Shown here piece after piece: positions 33,433-44,294 of a stretch of DNA of 64,000 nucleotides (position 1 is its first letter; each line of letters starts with the position of its first letter). The notes beneath the pieces are model-generated. The model was given only the letters and a program-made list of their open reading frames with translations. It was not told the origin of the DNA and searched no databases. Both the position numbers and the translations under genes were made by a program. The DNA comes from Erythrobasidium yunnanense (lineage: Eukaryota; Basidiomycota; Cystobasidiomycetes; Erythrobasidiales; Erythrobasidiaceae), in the NCBI GenBank assembly GCA_001600175.1, contig BCJC01000003.1, forward strand, positions 1,178,001 through 1,242,000, read 5' to 3'.

Positions 33433-35239
33433 CTACACTTTTCTCGCCTTGACCAAGGCACGCTCCAGCTGAGGCAGTAAGATCTCGTTCCATGCCTGCT
33501 GCCATTTCACAGTCTGCGACGCCTCTACGCCCTGTCTCAGTGTCTCCAGCCTACTATCCTGACCGTTCGAGAAGTCAACAAGCAAATCCTGCATCTGCTG
33601 AGCCAGCTCTATCGCATTTCGGAACACTCTGCCATTCTGGCCGTCTTTGACGAGCTCGCCAATACTAGCAGATCAGGTTTATCAATGATCGCGTATGGAG
33701 GGGCGTAAGACTCTGGCTTACCATGCAAACTCGAGTGCCAGAACAGGCAGACCTGCACCAAACATGTCTACCACCTTCATTGGCAGATCGAGGCCAGATG
33801 AGCTCGAATGCAGAGAGACGCCCAAATCGGATGCTCCTATAACATCCGTCAGCCAAAGATTATCGCGTCCGACTTCGGCAGCCTCACCTAGTAACTTCGG
33901 ATAATCACCCGCTTCCAGCCAGGCCGTCAATACCCTGACTTTCGTCCATCCCTTCTCTAGCTTCTTCACACTCTCTTCGAAAGCAGCTTTCATCCCACCT
34001 TTGCCCGTGATGACCACTACGATCTTCGGCAATTTGTCATTCTGACGAGCTTGTACGTCGTATTGCTGTACTGCGTCGAGCAGTATACTGAAGTCTTCGT
34101 CTGCAGTCCAGGATGTACTGCTGATAAGTAGAGCCGGCCTGTCTGCTTTCAATGTTGTGCTAGCGGGATCGCCGCCGGATGCAGTGGTAAATACCGTCTC
34201 GCTTAGCGATGTGAATGCTGGCATGAAGCCCGTGTGATATAAGGGAGCGAAGACGCTGTCGAGCTTCTTGAACAGGGCGTGGGCCGACTCTGCTGACAAT
34301 CTATGTGAAGTCTCTTGAGGTCTGTCGTGGAAGGTAGCTTTACGCCCACTGTACCATAATGTATCGAGGTACAGTTAATGAAGATAATGATCAAAGGCGA
34401 GGAAGTGTGCTTACGATAGACTCCATTTTTGCGCCAAACGTTCCCGCATAACGTCCGTGACGAAGAGGTGTAGGTATGCGGTCCTGCCGAAGACGCCCTC
34501 GAGACTTGCAAGGTGAATGCATTAGCATGATGCGAGGAAAACATGGGAGGAAATCGGATAGCTACCTTTCTGCCAATTTCACAAAAGGACTAGAACGACC
34601 TAAGCGCATAGCCAGGATGGAGTATGCAGTGTTGTGCCAGTCTATTATGAGCTTGCTTCCCAGAAACCAGCTTGCCATTTGCACTATCGGTAAAGTAGGC
34701 AGAGCGGGAGGAGTCTTTGGATAGACTGGGATCAGACAATGCGCCTAATGCGAAGTATATCGCATAGCTCACCTGCACTAGGAAATATTCAGGGTAGTAG
34801 GGAAGGTCGAAGAGCAGAGTCCATAACAGCGCTGTGGCTCCCCAGACCAGCTTTACGGGAGCCACGACGAGGAAGAGGATTCGCGGTAAGGATGCGAACC
34901 ATTTCGGAGGTTCAGGGATGTGAAGGAGAGTGAGCTTAGGTGATTTGGACAAGGAAGAGAGTATCGGAGTGCCTGAAATGACACCGTGTCAGCTCAAGGA
35001 TTGGAGGGTACCTCGGGATCAAATTCACCAGCATATCCTATGAGAGAGACGGTATATCTATTGTCTATGAAGCTCTGCGCGTGGTACATGATTCTTGGAG
35101 AGCGTCCTATGTCGCCCAGGACGAGGACGGCGACCGTTTTCTTTCGAGCATTATTATGAGCATTGTTCTTGCGTGTCAGATAGAGCGTAGTAGCTATGAG
35201 TATCAGCAGTGTCCCCAGACCATACTTCCAATCCAACAT
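33433..35239 (-). CDS. ALG1: Chitobiosyldiphosphodolichol beta-1,4-mannosyltransferase
   Basis: ALG1 (GT33) adds the first mannose to GlcNAc2-PP-dolichol on the cytosolic face of the ER. The ATG is at 35239 (MLDWKYGLGTLLILIATTLYL, an N-terminal membrane anchor); a slightly longer frame from 35248 begins with TTG. Recognisable segments are VAVLVLGDIGRSPRI, YTVSLIGY, IIDWHNTAYSIL, ISSTSWTADEDFSILLDAV, VVITGKGGMK, ADYPKLLG-type sequence, ASDLGVSLHSSSSGLDLPMKVVDMFGAGLPVLAL and NGRVF, all conserved in ALG1. Several short introns interrupt the frame, for example after EVPSNP, before the ALLWTLLFDLPYYPEY region ends, and near 33.66-33.72 kb. It converges tightly with SDO1. Confidence 0.95.
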
Positions 35240-35718
35240 TTCATACAATTTTCAAGCGCTTTCCCATCTTTTCCTCATGTCAAAACGTCTCATAACAATT
35301 CAAGGACCTTTCACTGAGTCGCTTGCCTACTTTAACAACGCAGTAGTAGATAGCAGGTGCTAGAAGGGCGAGACTGGGCACTGGCTGGAAGTGATACGCT
35401 GGCTATGGCCCATCCGATATTCAATACTCCCTGTGGTCCTGCTGACCCCATCGACATCTCGACGTTGTCACTGTTCACACGACGCTCGAAGGGCTGCGGG
35501 GAGGACATGCCAGAAATCTACGAGCGATACTGCACCCTGGCCTGGGCTGGCTAGCTTGAAAAAGCAGCGAGCTTGATAGCTTGGAAGCTGCGTCTATACG
35601 CTGCTGTTACTGTGTATGATTATCAATATCACTGTAATAATGCATTCCTACCTCACTGTTTCACCTTCCTTTGGCCCGTCTTTGCAGCTTGTTGACATAC
35701 CATACGCTATAGAAAGTG
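35240..35718. other. Divergent promoter region of ALG1 and kinesin-7
   Basis: 479 bp between divergent start codons. Small frames are present without coding character. No repeat or RNA gene was seen. Confidence 0.5.
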
Positions 35719-38700
35719 ATGCCTCCCGGGACGCCGTCGAGGCAAGGGAGAAGTGCAGTCGCAGAATCATCATACACACCGACAACGGCGACTACTCCCT
35801 CGCGAAGAAGAGTTATCGCTGGAGTTGGCGGATCATCGACAGTCCTCAGTCCATCACTTCCACGCCCTCCATCATGGCAATCCAGCATCGCAGCAAGCAA
35901 TAATGACAAGATACTGAATCGCAGAAGAAGCAAGAGAAGCAGCAAGGATGAACGAGATCCAGACGAGGCAGACTCATCCCAGGAAGACAACGACGAGCTG
36001 AACGACAAATCAGACATGTTCGCACCATCAAACAACAGCATACAACATGCTACTACTGCCAACAATAGACGAGCAAGGTCGCGCTCGCTTGTCGCTACTC
36101 CATCAGCATCAGCAGCAGCAACGGCAGCAAGACCAGGGTCACGTGCAGGCACAAACGACGAAAAACAAAACATATGCGTATGCGTGAGGTGGGTAGCAAG
36201 CTCATAGCTAGCATGCAGAGTATGTACTGATGCTGGCGAACGCAGAGTCCGGCCCTCAGCTGCAAATGCGCCCGAGAACGACAGCCCGATATGGCACCTC
36301 GACCAGACTTCAGGTCGCATAACACTGGCAGAAGCGCATCCTATAATGGAGAAGCGCAAAACAACGGCGACTAGCGAGTCGTACGACTATCATTTTGGTC
36401 AGTCCGGCCTCTCCACTTCTTCGCGAATCCAGCTAAACAACGCATTATAACAGACTCACTGCTTCTTCCTCCTAATCCAACACAGTCTCTATACAATGAA
36501 CGACTCAGCGAAACTATCAAAGGCGTCATGGAAGGCTACAACGGGACAATCTTCTCGTATGGCCAGACTGGGTCAGGCAAGACGCACACCATGATGGGCA
36601 ACGATGAGGAGGTACGCCTACTTCCCAGGCATTCAAACCATGTCCTGACCTTGTACGTACAGCACGGGATCATCCCTCTAGCCATCCAAGAGATCTTCGC
36701 CCTGATACGCGCCGACCCTAAGCGTACTTTCCTGCTCCAGCTCTCCTACTTGGAAATCTACAAAGAGTCCCTACGCGATCTCTTGAACCCAAATACACCC
36801 AGTGCGAAGCTGCAGCTCGTAGAAGACGACAAGATCAAAGGGAAGATCAAGTGCACAAACTTGACGTGGGAAGTCGTGACGGACCCTGTGCAGGTCTATA
36901 ATATCATAATGAGGGGAGAAGCGAGTAGATCGGTCGCTGGGACGGATTGGAACGAAAGAAGCTCAAGAAGTCATACCGTTATTTCGATGGTAGGCGCAAT
37001 TCTCTTCAGGATAGGCGTTGCTGGAGCTTACTATCTTTCTGCAGATCGTCGAATCTCACTCGCTGGCAGACGTTCCTCTCGAGTCACCAGCCACTGAACT
37101 ACCCTATGCCACCTCTCTCTCTCCACCGAAAAAGACCATCGTCAATGTCCGTTCTTCCCAGCTCAACCTAATCGATCTAGCGGGCTCTGAACGAGCAGTT
37201 TCAAGTGAGGACAGACGCTCAGAAGGATCCGCTATCAATAAAAGCTTGTTATACCTCGGGAACGTCATTGAGAAATTGGCGGATGGGAAAGCGAGAAATG
37301 GGGCGCATATCAACTATCGAGATAGCAAGCTGACTAGGTTCGTCTTTACTCTCTTTATCGATGCCGCGCAAAGCTTATGACAATGATAACTGCGGCAGAC
37401 TCCTACAAACATCCCTCTCTGGCAATGCGCGCATTGCGATCGTATGCACCATCTCACCCGAAGCGCGACATGGAATCGAGTCTGTATCCACCTTAAAATT
37501 CGCTTCGAGAGCTGCAAAAGTCATCACGAAAGCCGAGAGGGGAGACGTTGCGGATGCAGATGTTGCGAAAATTGCAGACCTCAGTGAACAGGTCGCGAGA
37601 CTGACGAGGGAGCTGGAGGAGAATCAGAGGTTGGAGAAAGATGTGGTGATTGATGAGACGGAGCTCATCAGCGAGAGGTCGAAGGTAAGCCCGCATTCTC
37701 GAACGGAGAAAGACGATATACTGAAATTTGTGTCCTTAGCGCCAACAAGCTGAATCACAAGCGGAAAACTACAGACTCGAGACGCTTCGGCTACAAGAAG
37801 AGATCCAGAAACTATCGTCACAGATGGTGACAGCAACATCAGCTTCTCAGCCTATTCCATACGTCCCTTCCACTCCACGCGACGAGCGCGACTATGGTGA
37901 TCTCTCCTTCGGGCCAGGCCAGACTCCAGGCGATGGCCCAACAGGTCCAAGAGGAAGAAGGAGAATCAGTGAATTATCATTCATTGGCACGCCTATAAGT
38001 AGAGCGAAACAGGTTGCTAGTATGAGGAGCTTTTCGTCGAATCTGGATATCATCAAGAGTCCGAGCCTGGTTGCGGATATTGATAAGATCGATAGTCGGA
38101 AGGTAAAAGAGCTGGAGAAGGAGGTACAGGATCTGAAGAGCAGGCTAGAGCAAGACGAGGGTAAAAATTCGACTATCAAGGATCTGCAAGAACACATAGA
38201 GACGCTGCAGCAGGAGCTGATCTACGTGCATGAGCAAACGAAGTAGGCTGTCTTGACTGTCTATGCGTTTAGTCTTCATCGCTGATTCTCATCTGTGTCG
38301 AACAGACTTGCCGTATCCGAGAAGGACTCGTACATCCAAGAAGCAGGGAAACAAGCCAGTCAGATCATGATTCTCCAGCGCGACCTATCTCAAGCTTCCT
38401 CGAACCTGTCAACCAGCGAATCAGAGCTTGGCGTCCAAGTCGCTCAACTAGAAGCCGAAATCAGCACACTACGCTTCCAGATCGCCGAAAGCGAATCTCA
38501 ACTAACGATCTACAAAGAGTCTCAAAACACTTCGAAAGCAGAAGAAGTACAGAAACTCATGGATGTGACGAGGGAGCTGGAGGAAGTACAAGCTGAAATG
38601 GAAGAAGTCAAGCGTATGTCGGCGAATAAAGACCAGGCGCTCAGCAGTCAGAGAAAACAGCTGGAAAACTTCAAAACAGAACTGGAGGATGCTATGCAGA

Positions 38701-40288
38701 CGCAGAAAGATCTTGAAGAGGCAGAGAAGAGGATCGAACAGCTGAGAAACGAAGTGCAAACGAAGGAAAGAATAACGGCGGAAGAAAAAGCGAAGCTGAA
38801 GGAAAAGCATGCTCAGGAACTCAAGCTACAGATACAGAAGAACGAAGCGGCTATCGAAAAGCAAGAATCTTTACAGCAGGAGCTCATTACTCTTCACGGT
38901 CTACTGTCCTCGAAAGGCAATCAAGAAAAGGACAATCAAAGCGAGCTACAACAGCTTCGAGAAGCGCTCAAGCAGAGAGACGCTACTATAGCGAAACAGA
39001 AGCGAGACCTGGAGCAGAAAGATGCTACTATCGACGAACAGCGGCAACAGCTACAGACAAGCGCCGATGCAGCAGATAACGCTCGAGCGCAAGCTTGCTC
39101 GCTGCAGTCTGAGCTCGATCAGAGTAGGCAGGAGATCACTGCTCTCCGCCAGAAAGCCATCACAGCCTCGCAGCAAGCAGAGGAACGATTCTTGAGGCTG
39201 ACACAAGACTCCGCAGCGAAGATCGAGCATTCACAAGCAGAGTTGGGCGATCTACATACTACAAACAGACGGCAAGCGGATAGCCTAGCGAGAATGCAAA
39301 CAGAACTGGACAAGCAAGAAGCAGCCCGTCTTCGTCTCAAAGCTTCCAAAGCTCCGCCTGACTTCTCTTCGCTCAAGGCCAAGCTTCAAGCTGTCCAAAC
39401 CTCTGCGGGCTTGCCTACTTCACTTTCGCGGAGCACAAGTAGTGCCAGCAGTGATCAGGATGACGAGGGCAAAGTGGTGAAGATGGTCGAAGCGCTACGG
39501 AAAGAGCTTGCGCAAGCCAATGATGCGCTCGAAGCGTCTCGAGCTACTATCTCTGGCAAGGATGACCATATTGAGCAGCTCGAACAGGAGATCCAGAGAT
39601 TAGATGCGAAAGTGGAAGAACTTCGACAGGATCTCACTAAATATTGGGGAGTGAGTGTTCCTGGTTCATATTGGCTTGAGGGCATCCAACCTGACCCTCC
39701 TTTCCCGTAGTACATTCAAATACAGTCGACAGCTCTGAAGAAGCTGACACCGGACGATGGAAGCCAAGCAGGAGTTGAAGAAGAGATCGCGTTCCAAGAG
39801 AAAGCTGTCCGCCCTCTGCCAATTGCACCGCGTACTTCGACACCTGATCCGCCTCCTTCTCCAGAGAAGAGGTCTCGCGCTCCGTTCGCGAATCTTGGAC
39901 ATCACCGTGCATCAAATAGTGTTAGCTCGTACCGAGCATCCAGTCGACCGAGTACACCCATCAAGAGGGGCACGAACAGTCACTTGGGTACACCCGAACC
40001 CTTACCTACACCTCCGGACATGTGGGAAGAGCGGAATTTACGGAAGTCGCGACGAACGACTATCGATAAAGAGCTAGAGAATGTTCGTCTGTCTCAGCGG
40101 GCTGAGCGGTCGAAGTGAGTCTCACGCCTATGTTAAGCGTATGTCAGCTAACACAATATGATAGATCTATACTCCTATCACCCAAAGCAGAGAAGCCGAA
40201 AGAATGGAAGAACGAGCACTCTCGCAGTCGGACATTATCAAGCGTGAATGATCTCGAGCAGTATCGGTACAAGAAGAGCAGTGCGTAA
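35719..40288 (+). CDS. Kinesin-7 (CENP-E/KIP2-like) motor protein
   Basis: A plus-end-directed microtubule motor of about 1,300 residues. ATG 35719 ([14 protein letters not shown]) opens a Ser-rich N-terminal extension of ~150 residues; the codon before it (35716) is GTG, not a start. The motor domain shows ICVCVR, the P-loop [17 protein letters not shown], switch [10 protein letters not shown], switch [14 protein letters not shown] and NYRDSKLTR. The [12 protein letters not shown]...[15 protein letters not shown] block is typical of the kinesin-7 family. Long coiled coils (37.6-39.6 kb; many Glu, Lys, Gln and Leu) and a basic Ser/Pro tail ending RYKKSSA follow. About a dozen short introns are needed, including one inside the motor between ISM and IVESHS. 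Fungal kinesin-7 carries dynein and plus-end factors; the cargo here is unknown. Confidence 0.93.
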
Positions 40289-40430
40289 TCGCGGGCAATG
40301 ATGTTGTTAGACTAGTTTCGGATGGACACTTTCTACGCGAGCTGGTTTACTCGTTGTTGTTATTCTATCACATGTCCATAGGGCGACCTTGCGGTAAATA
40401 GACCTTTCTCTTGCGACTTTCTAGCCCAGG

Positions 40431-41591
40431 ATGGATCAGCAGGGTTTGCAGAAGATCGCGCGCCTTGCGAAGCGCTACTTGCTGCCTTCAGTCAAGAAAT
40501 GGTGGAAAAAACGTCAGAATCAACAGCATCAGAATCAGCAACAACAGCCAGCGCAGCAACAAGCGCCGTATCAGCAACAGCAGCAGCAGTATCAGCAACA
40601 GCCGCAACATCAGCAGCAAAGCTATGCTCGTGAGGAAACCCGCTGCTACGATTTTGAAGGGCCTGTTTCTGAGATACGATATTCCACCGGTTTACCCTGT
40701 TCGCAGAAGCTTCGCAGCATCAGAATCAGCAATTCTACGGTGGACAGTATGGTTCTCCTCCTTCGCAGCCTCATTATCAGCAATCAGGTCCTTCGCCTGG
40801 GTCGCATGCCGCTCCTCAGCAACATCAACAACAGCAGCAGAACCACTATGTGCCTCCAGCCGGTAATCATGATATGCAGAATGCAAGCAATCCACACTAT
40901 GTCTCTCTACGGAATCAAGCTATTCAAGAAGGAAACCTGATGCACCAGGCTTTCGATGCAGCTTCGCGAGCACACGATGCGGGAGATGGAGCTGAAGCGA
41001 AAAGACTGAGCAATGAAGGTCATGCGCATCAGAGGAGGAGAGAGCAAATAAACGATGAAGCCGCAGACTGGATCTTCAATGCCAACAACAGCGTTCAGCC
41101 GCCAGGATCTATCGATTTGCATGGTTTATATGTACAAGAAGCTATCGAGAGAGTGGAAAGAGCAGTCAAGGTGAGAGCCAACGCCTGGCTATGTCAAACA
41201 AGCTTAGTCTCAAACGCGAACAACAGGACGCACAATCGCAAAACATGCGCGAGTTACGTGTCATCACAGGCAAAGGCATACATAGTACCAACCATACTGC
41301 GAAGATCAAGCCAGCGATCGAGAACTTGATGGTCAAGTAGGCGGAGGCTTCTTTGCGATCCCTGCGGTAGAGACTGATGCGATCTCTTGCTAGATACAAT
41401 CTTGCAGCGCATCTAGATCCGCACAACTCGGGTGTACTGGTCGTCAATCTTGCAGGTGGTGGCTCGCGTGATGTTAGTGCTTTGCCCAACTTTCATTGTG
41501 GATACGGGTCTGATAACTCGATTTTCTACAGCTCGGATGGGTTGACCAGGCAGATCGCGAAGCAGGAGATGGGCAGTGTGTCATCATGTGA
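40431..41591 (+). CDS. Smr-domain protein with DUF1771 and Gln-rich N-terminus
   Basis: ATG 40431 (MDQQGLQKIARLAKRY). A Gln/Pro-rich stretch with CAG/CAA runs (about 40518-40625) is followed after an intron (~78 nt ending at 40707) by more Gln/Ser/Pro sequence. DUF1771 then covers LRNQAIQEGNLMHQAFDAA...KRLSNEGHAHQRRREQINDEAADWIF. The Smr domain begins SIDLHGLYVQEAIERVE and has the VITGKGIHS motif and NSGVLVVNL. Introns split it after ERAVK, after ENLMVK and after GGGSRD; with the last one (GTTAGT...TTCTACAG) the protein ends DGQCVIM at TGA 41589-41591. Smr domains bind or cleave nucleic acid, and fungal DUF1771-Smr proteins are linked to mRNA surveillance; the role here is inference. A longer unspliced reading to 41712 is less likely. 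Confidence 0.85.
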
Positions 41592-41701
41592 TTGGGACAG
41601 CTGTAAAAGTAATGCTTGGCAGTGCGATGTTATTAGCACATTTCTAATCGTACATCTTTGCAGTACCCGTACGACCCAGTCGGAGTGCGGTCTTGTATGT
41701 C

Positions 41702-42535
41702 TCAATCAATAACATACACTTGCGAGTCGCGCCTATATCTGAGAGTGCGGCCTTTTATGCCATCCGCAATTGACACAATGGCAGACTTGGACAGAACCAG
41801 GTCAAAAGAGACGCCATGCTGATCTTTCAGGTGAAGCAGTACGCTATCTGACTCTCCTAGCTCCACTATATCGTCTTGAAGAATACCGACAAAGGCGCTC
41901 GATAGCTCCAGCTTACGCAGTTCTCTGTAAATCCGAATGTCAGCCACTTCATCTTTCGACAGCGAGCGCGCGTATACTTACCTTGTGATATAGAGGACGT
42001 ACTGACCTCGAGCTCGATCTGCATATACATTATCGCCATACCGCACCTTTGTTTCGGCTTGAGGACCTCGATGCTTGCGGAGGTGTTTACGCTTGACATT
42101 CAATACTATGGGAGGCGCGCGTTGCTGCGCAGCTTCTTTGTGAAGCGTTACAGTGCCAGTTGATCGATCTGTGCTATATGCCATCCCTTTATAGACAAAT
42201 CGACGGGGGTTGGTCTCTGAGACTCTAGACATGGTCGAGTCGTTCGACATTTGGCTGGCTGTGGATGAGCATATCGACATGCCCGAACTTGCGCTCGCAG
42301 AGGAAGTTCTGCGACGCTGTTCGACATGCTCCGGGAGCCCATTTAGGACTTGGCTCAGGGGAGTGGCCGGCCGACTGGGCATTCCGACAAGATGATGGTG
42401 ATGATTAGGTAATGGAAGCTTAGGTGAGTAGACGGTAGTGTCTGCGCTGATTCGTCTCTGTTCACCTGCAATTAAAGGGGCAAGATCCATGGAGCGCACT
42501 GAAATGGTTTCTTGCGTAGGACAATAGTACAGCAT
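41702..42535 (-). CDS. Conserved-looking protein of unknown function
   Basis: ATG 42533-42535 (MLYYCPTQETISVRS). Two exons are joined by a 50-60-nt intron after YVLYITR, continuing ELRKLELSSAFVGILQDD. The first part is Ser/Pro/His-rich with TSSASASSGMSI; the second half looks folded (RRFVYKGMAYSTDRSTGTVTL, KVRYGDNVYADRARGQYVLYI, DIVELGESDSVLLHLKDQHGVSFDLVLSKSAIVSIADGI). No signal peptide, membrane helix or known motif. It lies 84 bp downstream of the RPC25 stop on the same strand and converges with the Smr gene. Function unknown. Confidence 0.7.
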
Positions 42536-42619
42536 TGTACAAGATAGATGGATGGTATAGAACGAGCGATTGTGTTGTGCAAGTCTTCGTAAGTGTAAGA
42601 GGAGGACACGGGTAGAGCA

Positions 42620-43749
42620 TCATTCCGCTTCATGGAATTCCTCCATTGCTTCTGCCAGCTCTTCGCCTTGCTGACCAGACCACCAGTCGAGCAAGCCAAG
42701 ACCTTCTTCAGCGATCGAGGCCTGCAAGAACACAGAGACATTAGCTTGATCACGGGATCTGGCAAAGAATCTGTGCACTTCTAGGCGATACGGCGGTGGC
42801 CCAACTTGTACAGGCTCTGGATCCGCAGGCGGAGGTGCACCCGCTTGTGCTGCTGCTACTTTCGGAGCTACTTTGGGTGTTGTGTCGCTGAAGATCTCTT
42901 CGATGATGCGGACTCGGATGCTGAGCAGAACGAAGACGGCCGTCAGCTTACGCGCCAGGTGGCTTGGCGATATATATACGCACGTCTCTCCCTTGATAAT
43001 ATAGAAGCGACCTTCTTCAGGCGTTTCTTCGATATGCTCTCCCGTGTCGTCTTCTTCGCTAGGCGGGACCCAGTAGAACTCCGATCGCGCTTGGTCGCTG
43101 CATGAATCATCAGTCTCCTTCCTTACGGTATAAGTAGGGTCGGCACTCACAATGCGCAATGAGGTGGAAGTCGATATGCCGGTATCCAGCAGTCGTCGAA
43201 GAAGCGGAGAGTGACTGGGATCTACGATTAGATGGTGTATATGACATTCAAGAGAAGCACTTGCATCGTATCCCTTCCTTTGAAGACCGGACTACCGTTC
43301 CCAGCAATATTTCGTCCATGAAGGGTTTGAAGACGACCATTCGGAAGATGACTGCAGACCGCGAGCAAATGGAGGATCAGACGAGAGGATTGGGATAGAC
43401 GATGTAGGATGTTCACCCTTGTGGTATATGCAGCCATCGCCGTATGTGATGATCCCTTCGGACGAGTCTTCAATGTCGAAGAGCGAGATGCAGAGCCCGA
43501 CGTTGGGCAGGACCTGGGCCAATGTATCAGCGAGGAATAATACCACCATCTTGTCGTTGTCGTTGCTGTGATGCTACCTTGTTTGCATACTTTGCGTTGA
43601 TTTCGTCCTTGAGGGCCGTCTCTCTGTCTTTTCCAAAATCTGTAGCGTGGATTCTGACGGTGTCCTGGGGCACATCATTGAGCATATACATTACATATAC
43701 TGCATCACTGTGTCATCCAAACTACCTTCAATCTGCTGAGGATGAACAT
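42620..43749 (-). CDS. RPC25: RNA polymerase III subunit RPC25 (RPC8), RPB7 family
   Basis: RPC25 pairs with RPC17 to form the stalk of RNA polymerase III, needed for initiation at tRNA and 5S genes. ATG 43747-43749 gives MFILSRLKDTVRI, the characteristic start of this subunit (compare MFILSKI). It is followed by DFGKDRETALKDEINAKYANK, then VLPNVGLCISLFDIEDSSEGIITYGDGCIYHK, the C-terminal OB-fold (VVFRPFMDEILLGTVVRSSKEGIR), DQARSEFYWVPPSEED and an acidic insert. The end, GLGLLDWW plus a short acidic tail (MEEFHEAE), corresponds to the family's GMGLVSWW ending. Several short introns are present, including near 43.1, 42.93 and 42.75 kb. An Ala/Pro-rich insertion (AAAQAGAPPPADPEPVQVG) lies before the last strand. 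Confidence 0.92.
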
Positions 43750-44294
43750 GGTCGGGCGAAGATGGCAGAACAAGCGGCAGTCTACGTCTAAAGAGCTCAT
43801 ACAAGATCTCAACAATGCGACAACCTCCTTATTCCATGACTGCGCTATTCTACGTGGATCATACACTCCTGGTGCTGCCCAATTCCCGTCTTTCGAAGCT
43901 CATCCTCCTCTTGCACGATCTTGAGAGTTTGGATGTCGGAGTTGTCGTTCTTCTTTGACGAACGTCGATCCTACCACTGCCAAATCAGCCCTGTTACGCT
44001 ATGATCACATCACACTCCCCCACCGACTATCGACCGTCACCCATCTCGTTGATGTTACTCCCGTCTCCAAAGAGACGCTTCCCTGGGCAACCTCCCTCCC
44101 AAGGGTGATCTACAAAATGCAATGCATCTATCTTCGATGCTTCTCTCTTCTCTTCCTATCACTCCCTTGATCCACACCCTCTGCGACTAGTCCTGGTGAC
44201 AGTCCCATCCCACATCCCAACTTCATCCTTCTTTAGAGCTGTGCTCATCCTTTTTAGAAACCCCCCGAGTTGATCTCGCATTACAATACTCAGC
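43750..44294. other. Divergent promoter region of RPC25 and the secreted repeat protein
   Basis: 545 bp. The half nearer the plus-strand gene is strongly C/T-rich (about 43990-44280), as is common in highly expressed fungal promoters. No convincing ORF or RNA gene. Confidence 0.5.
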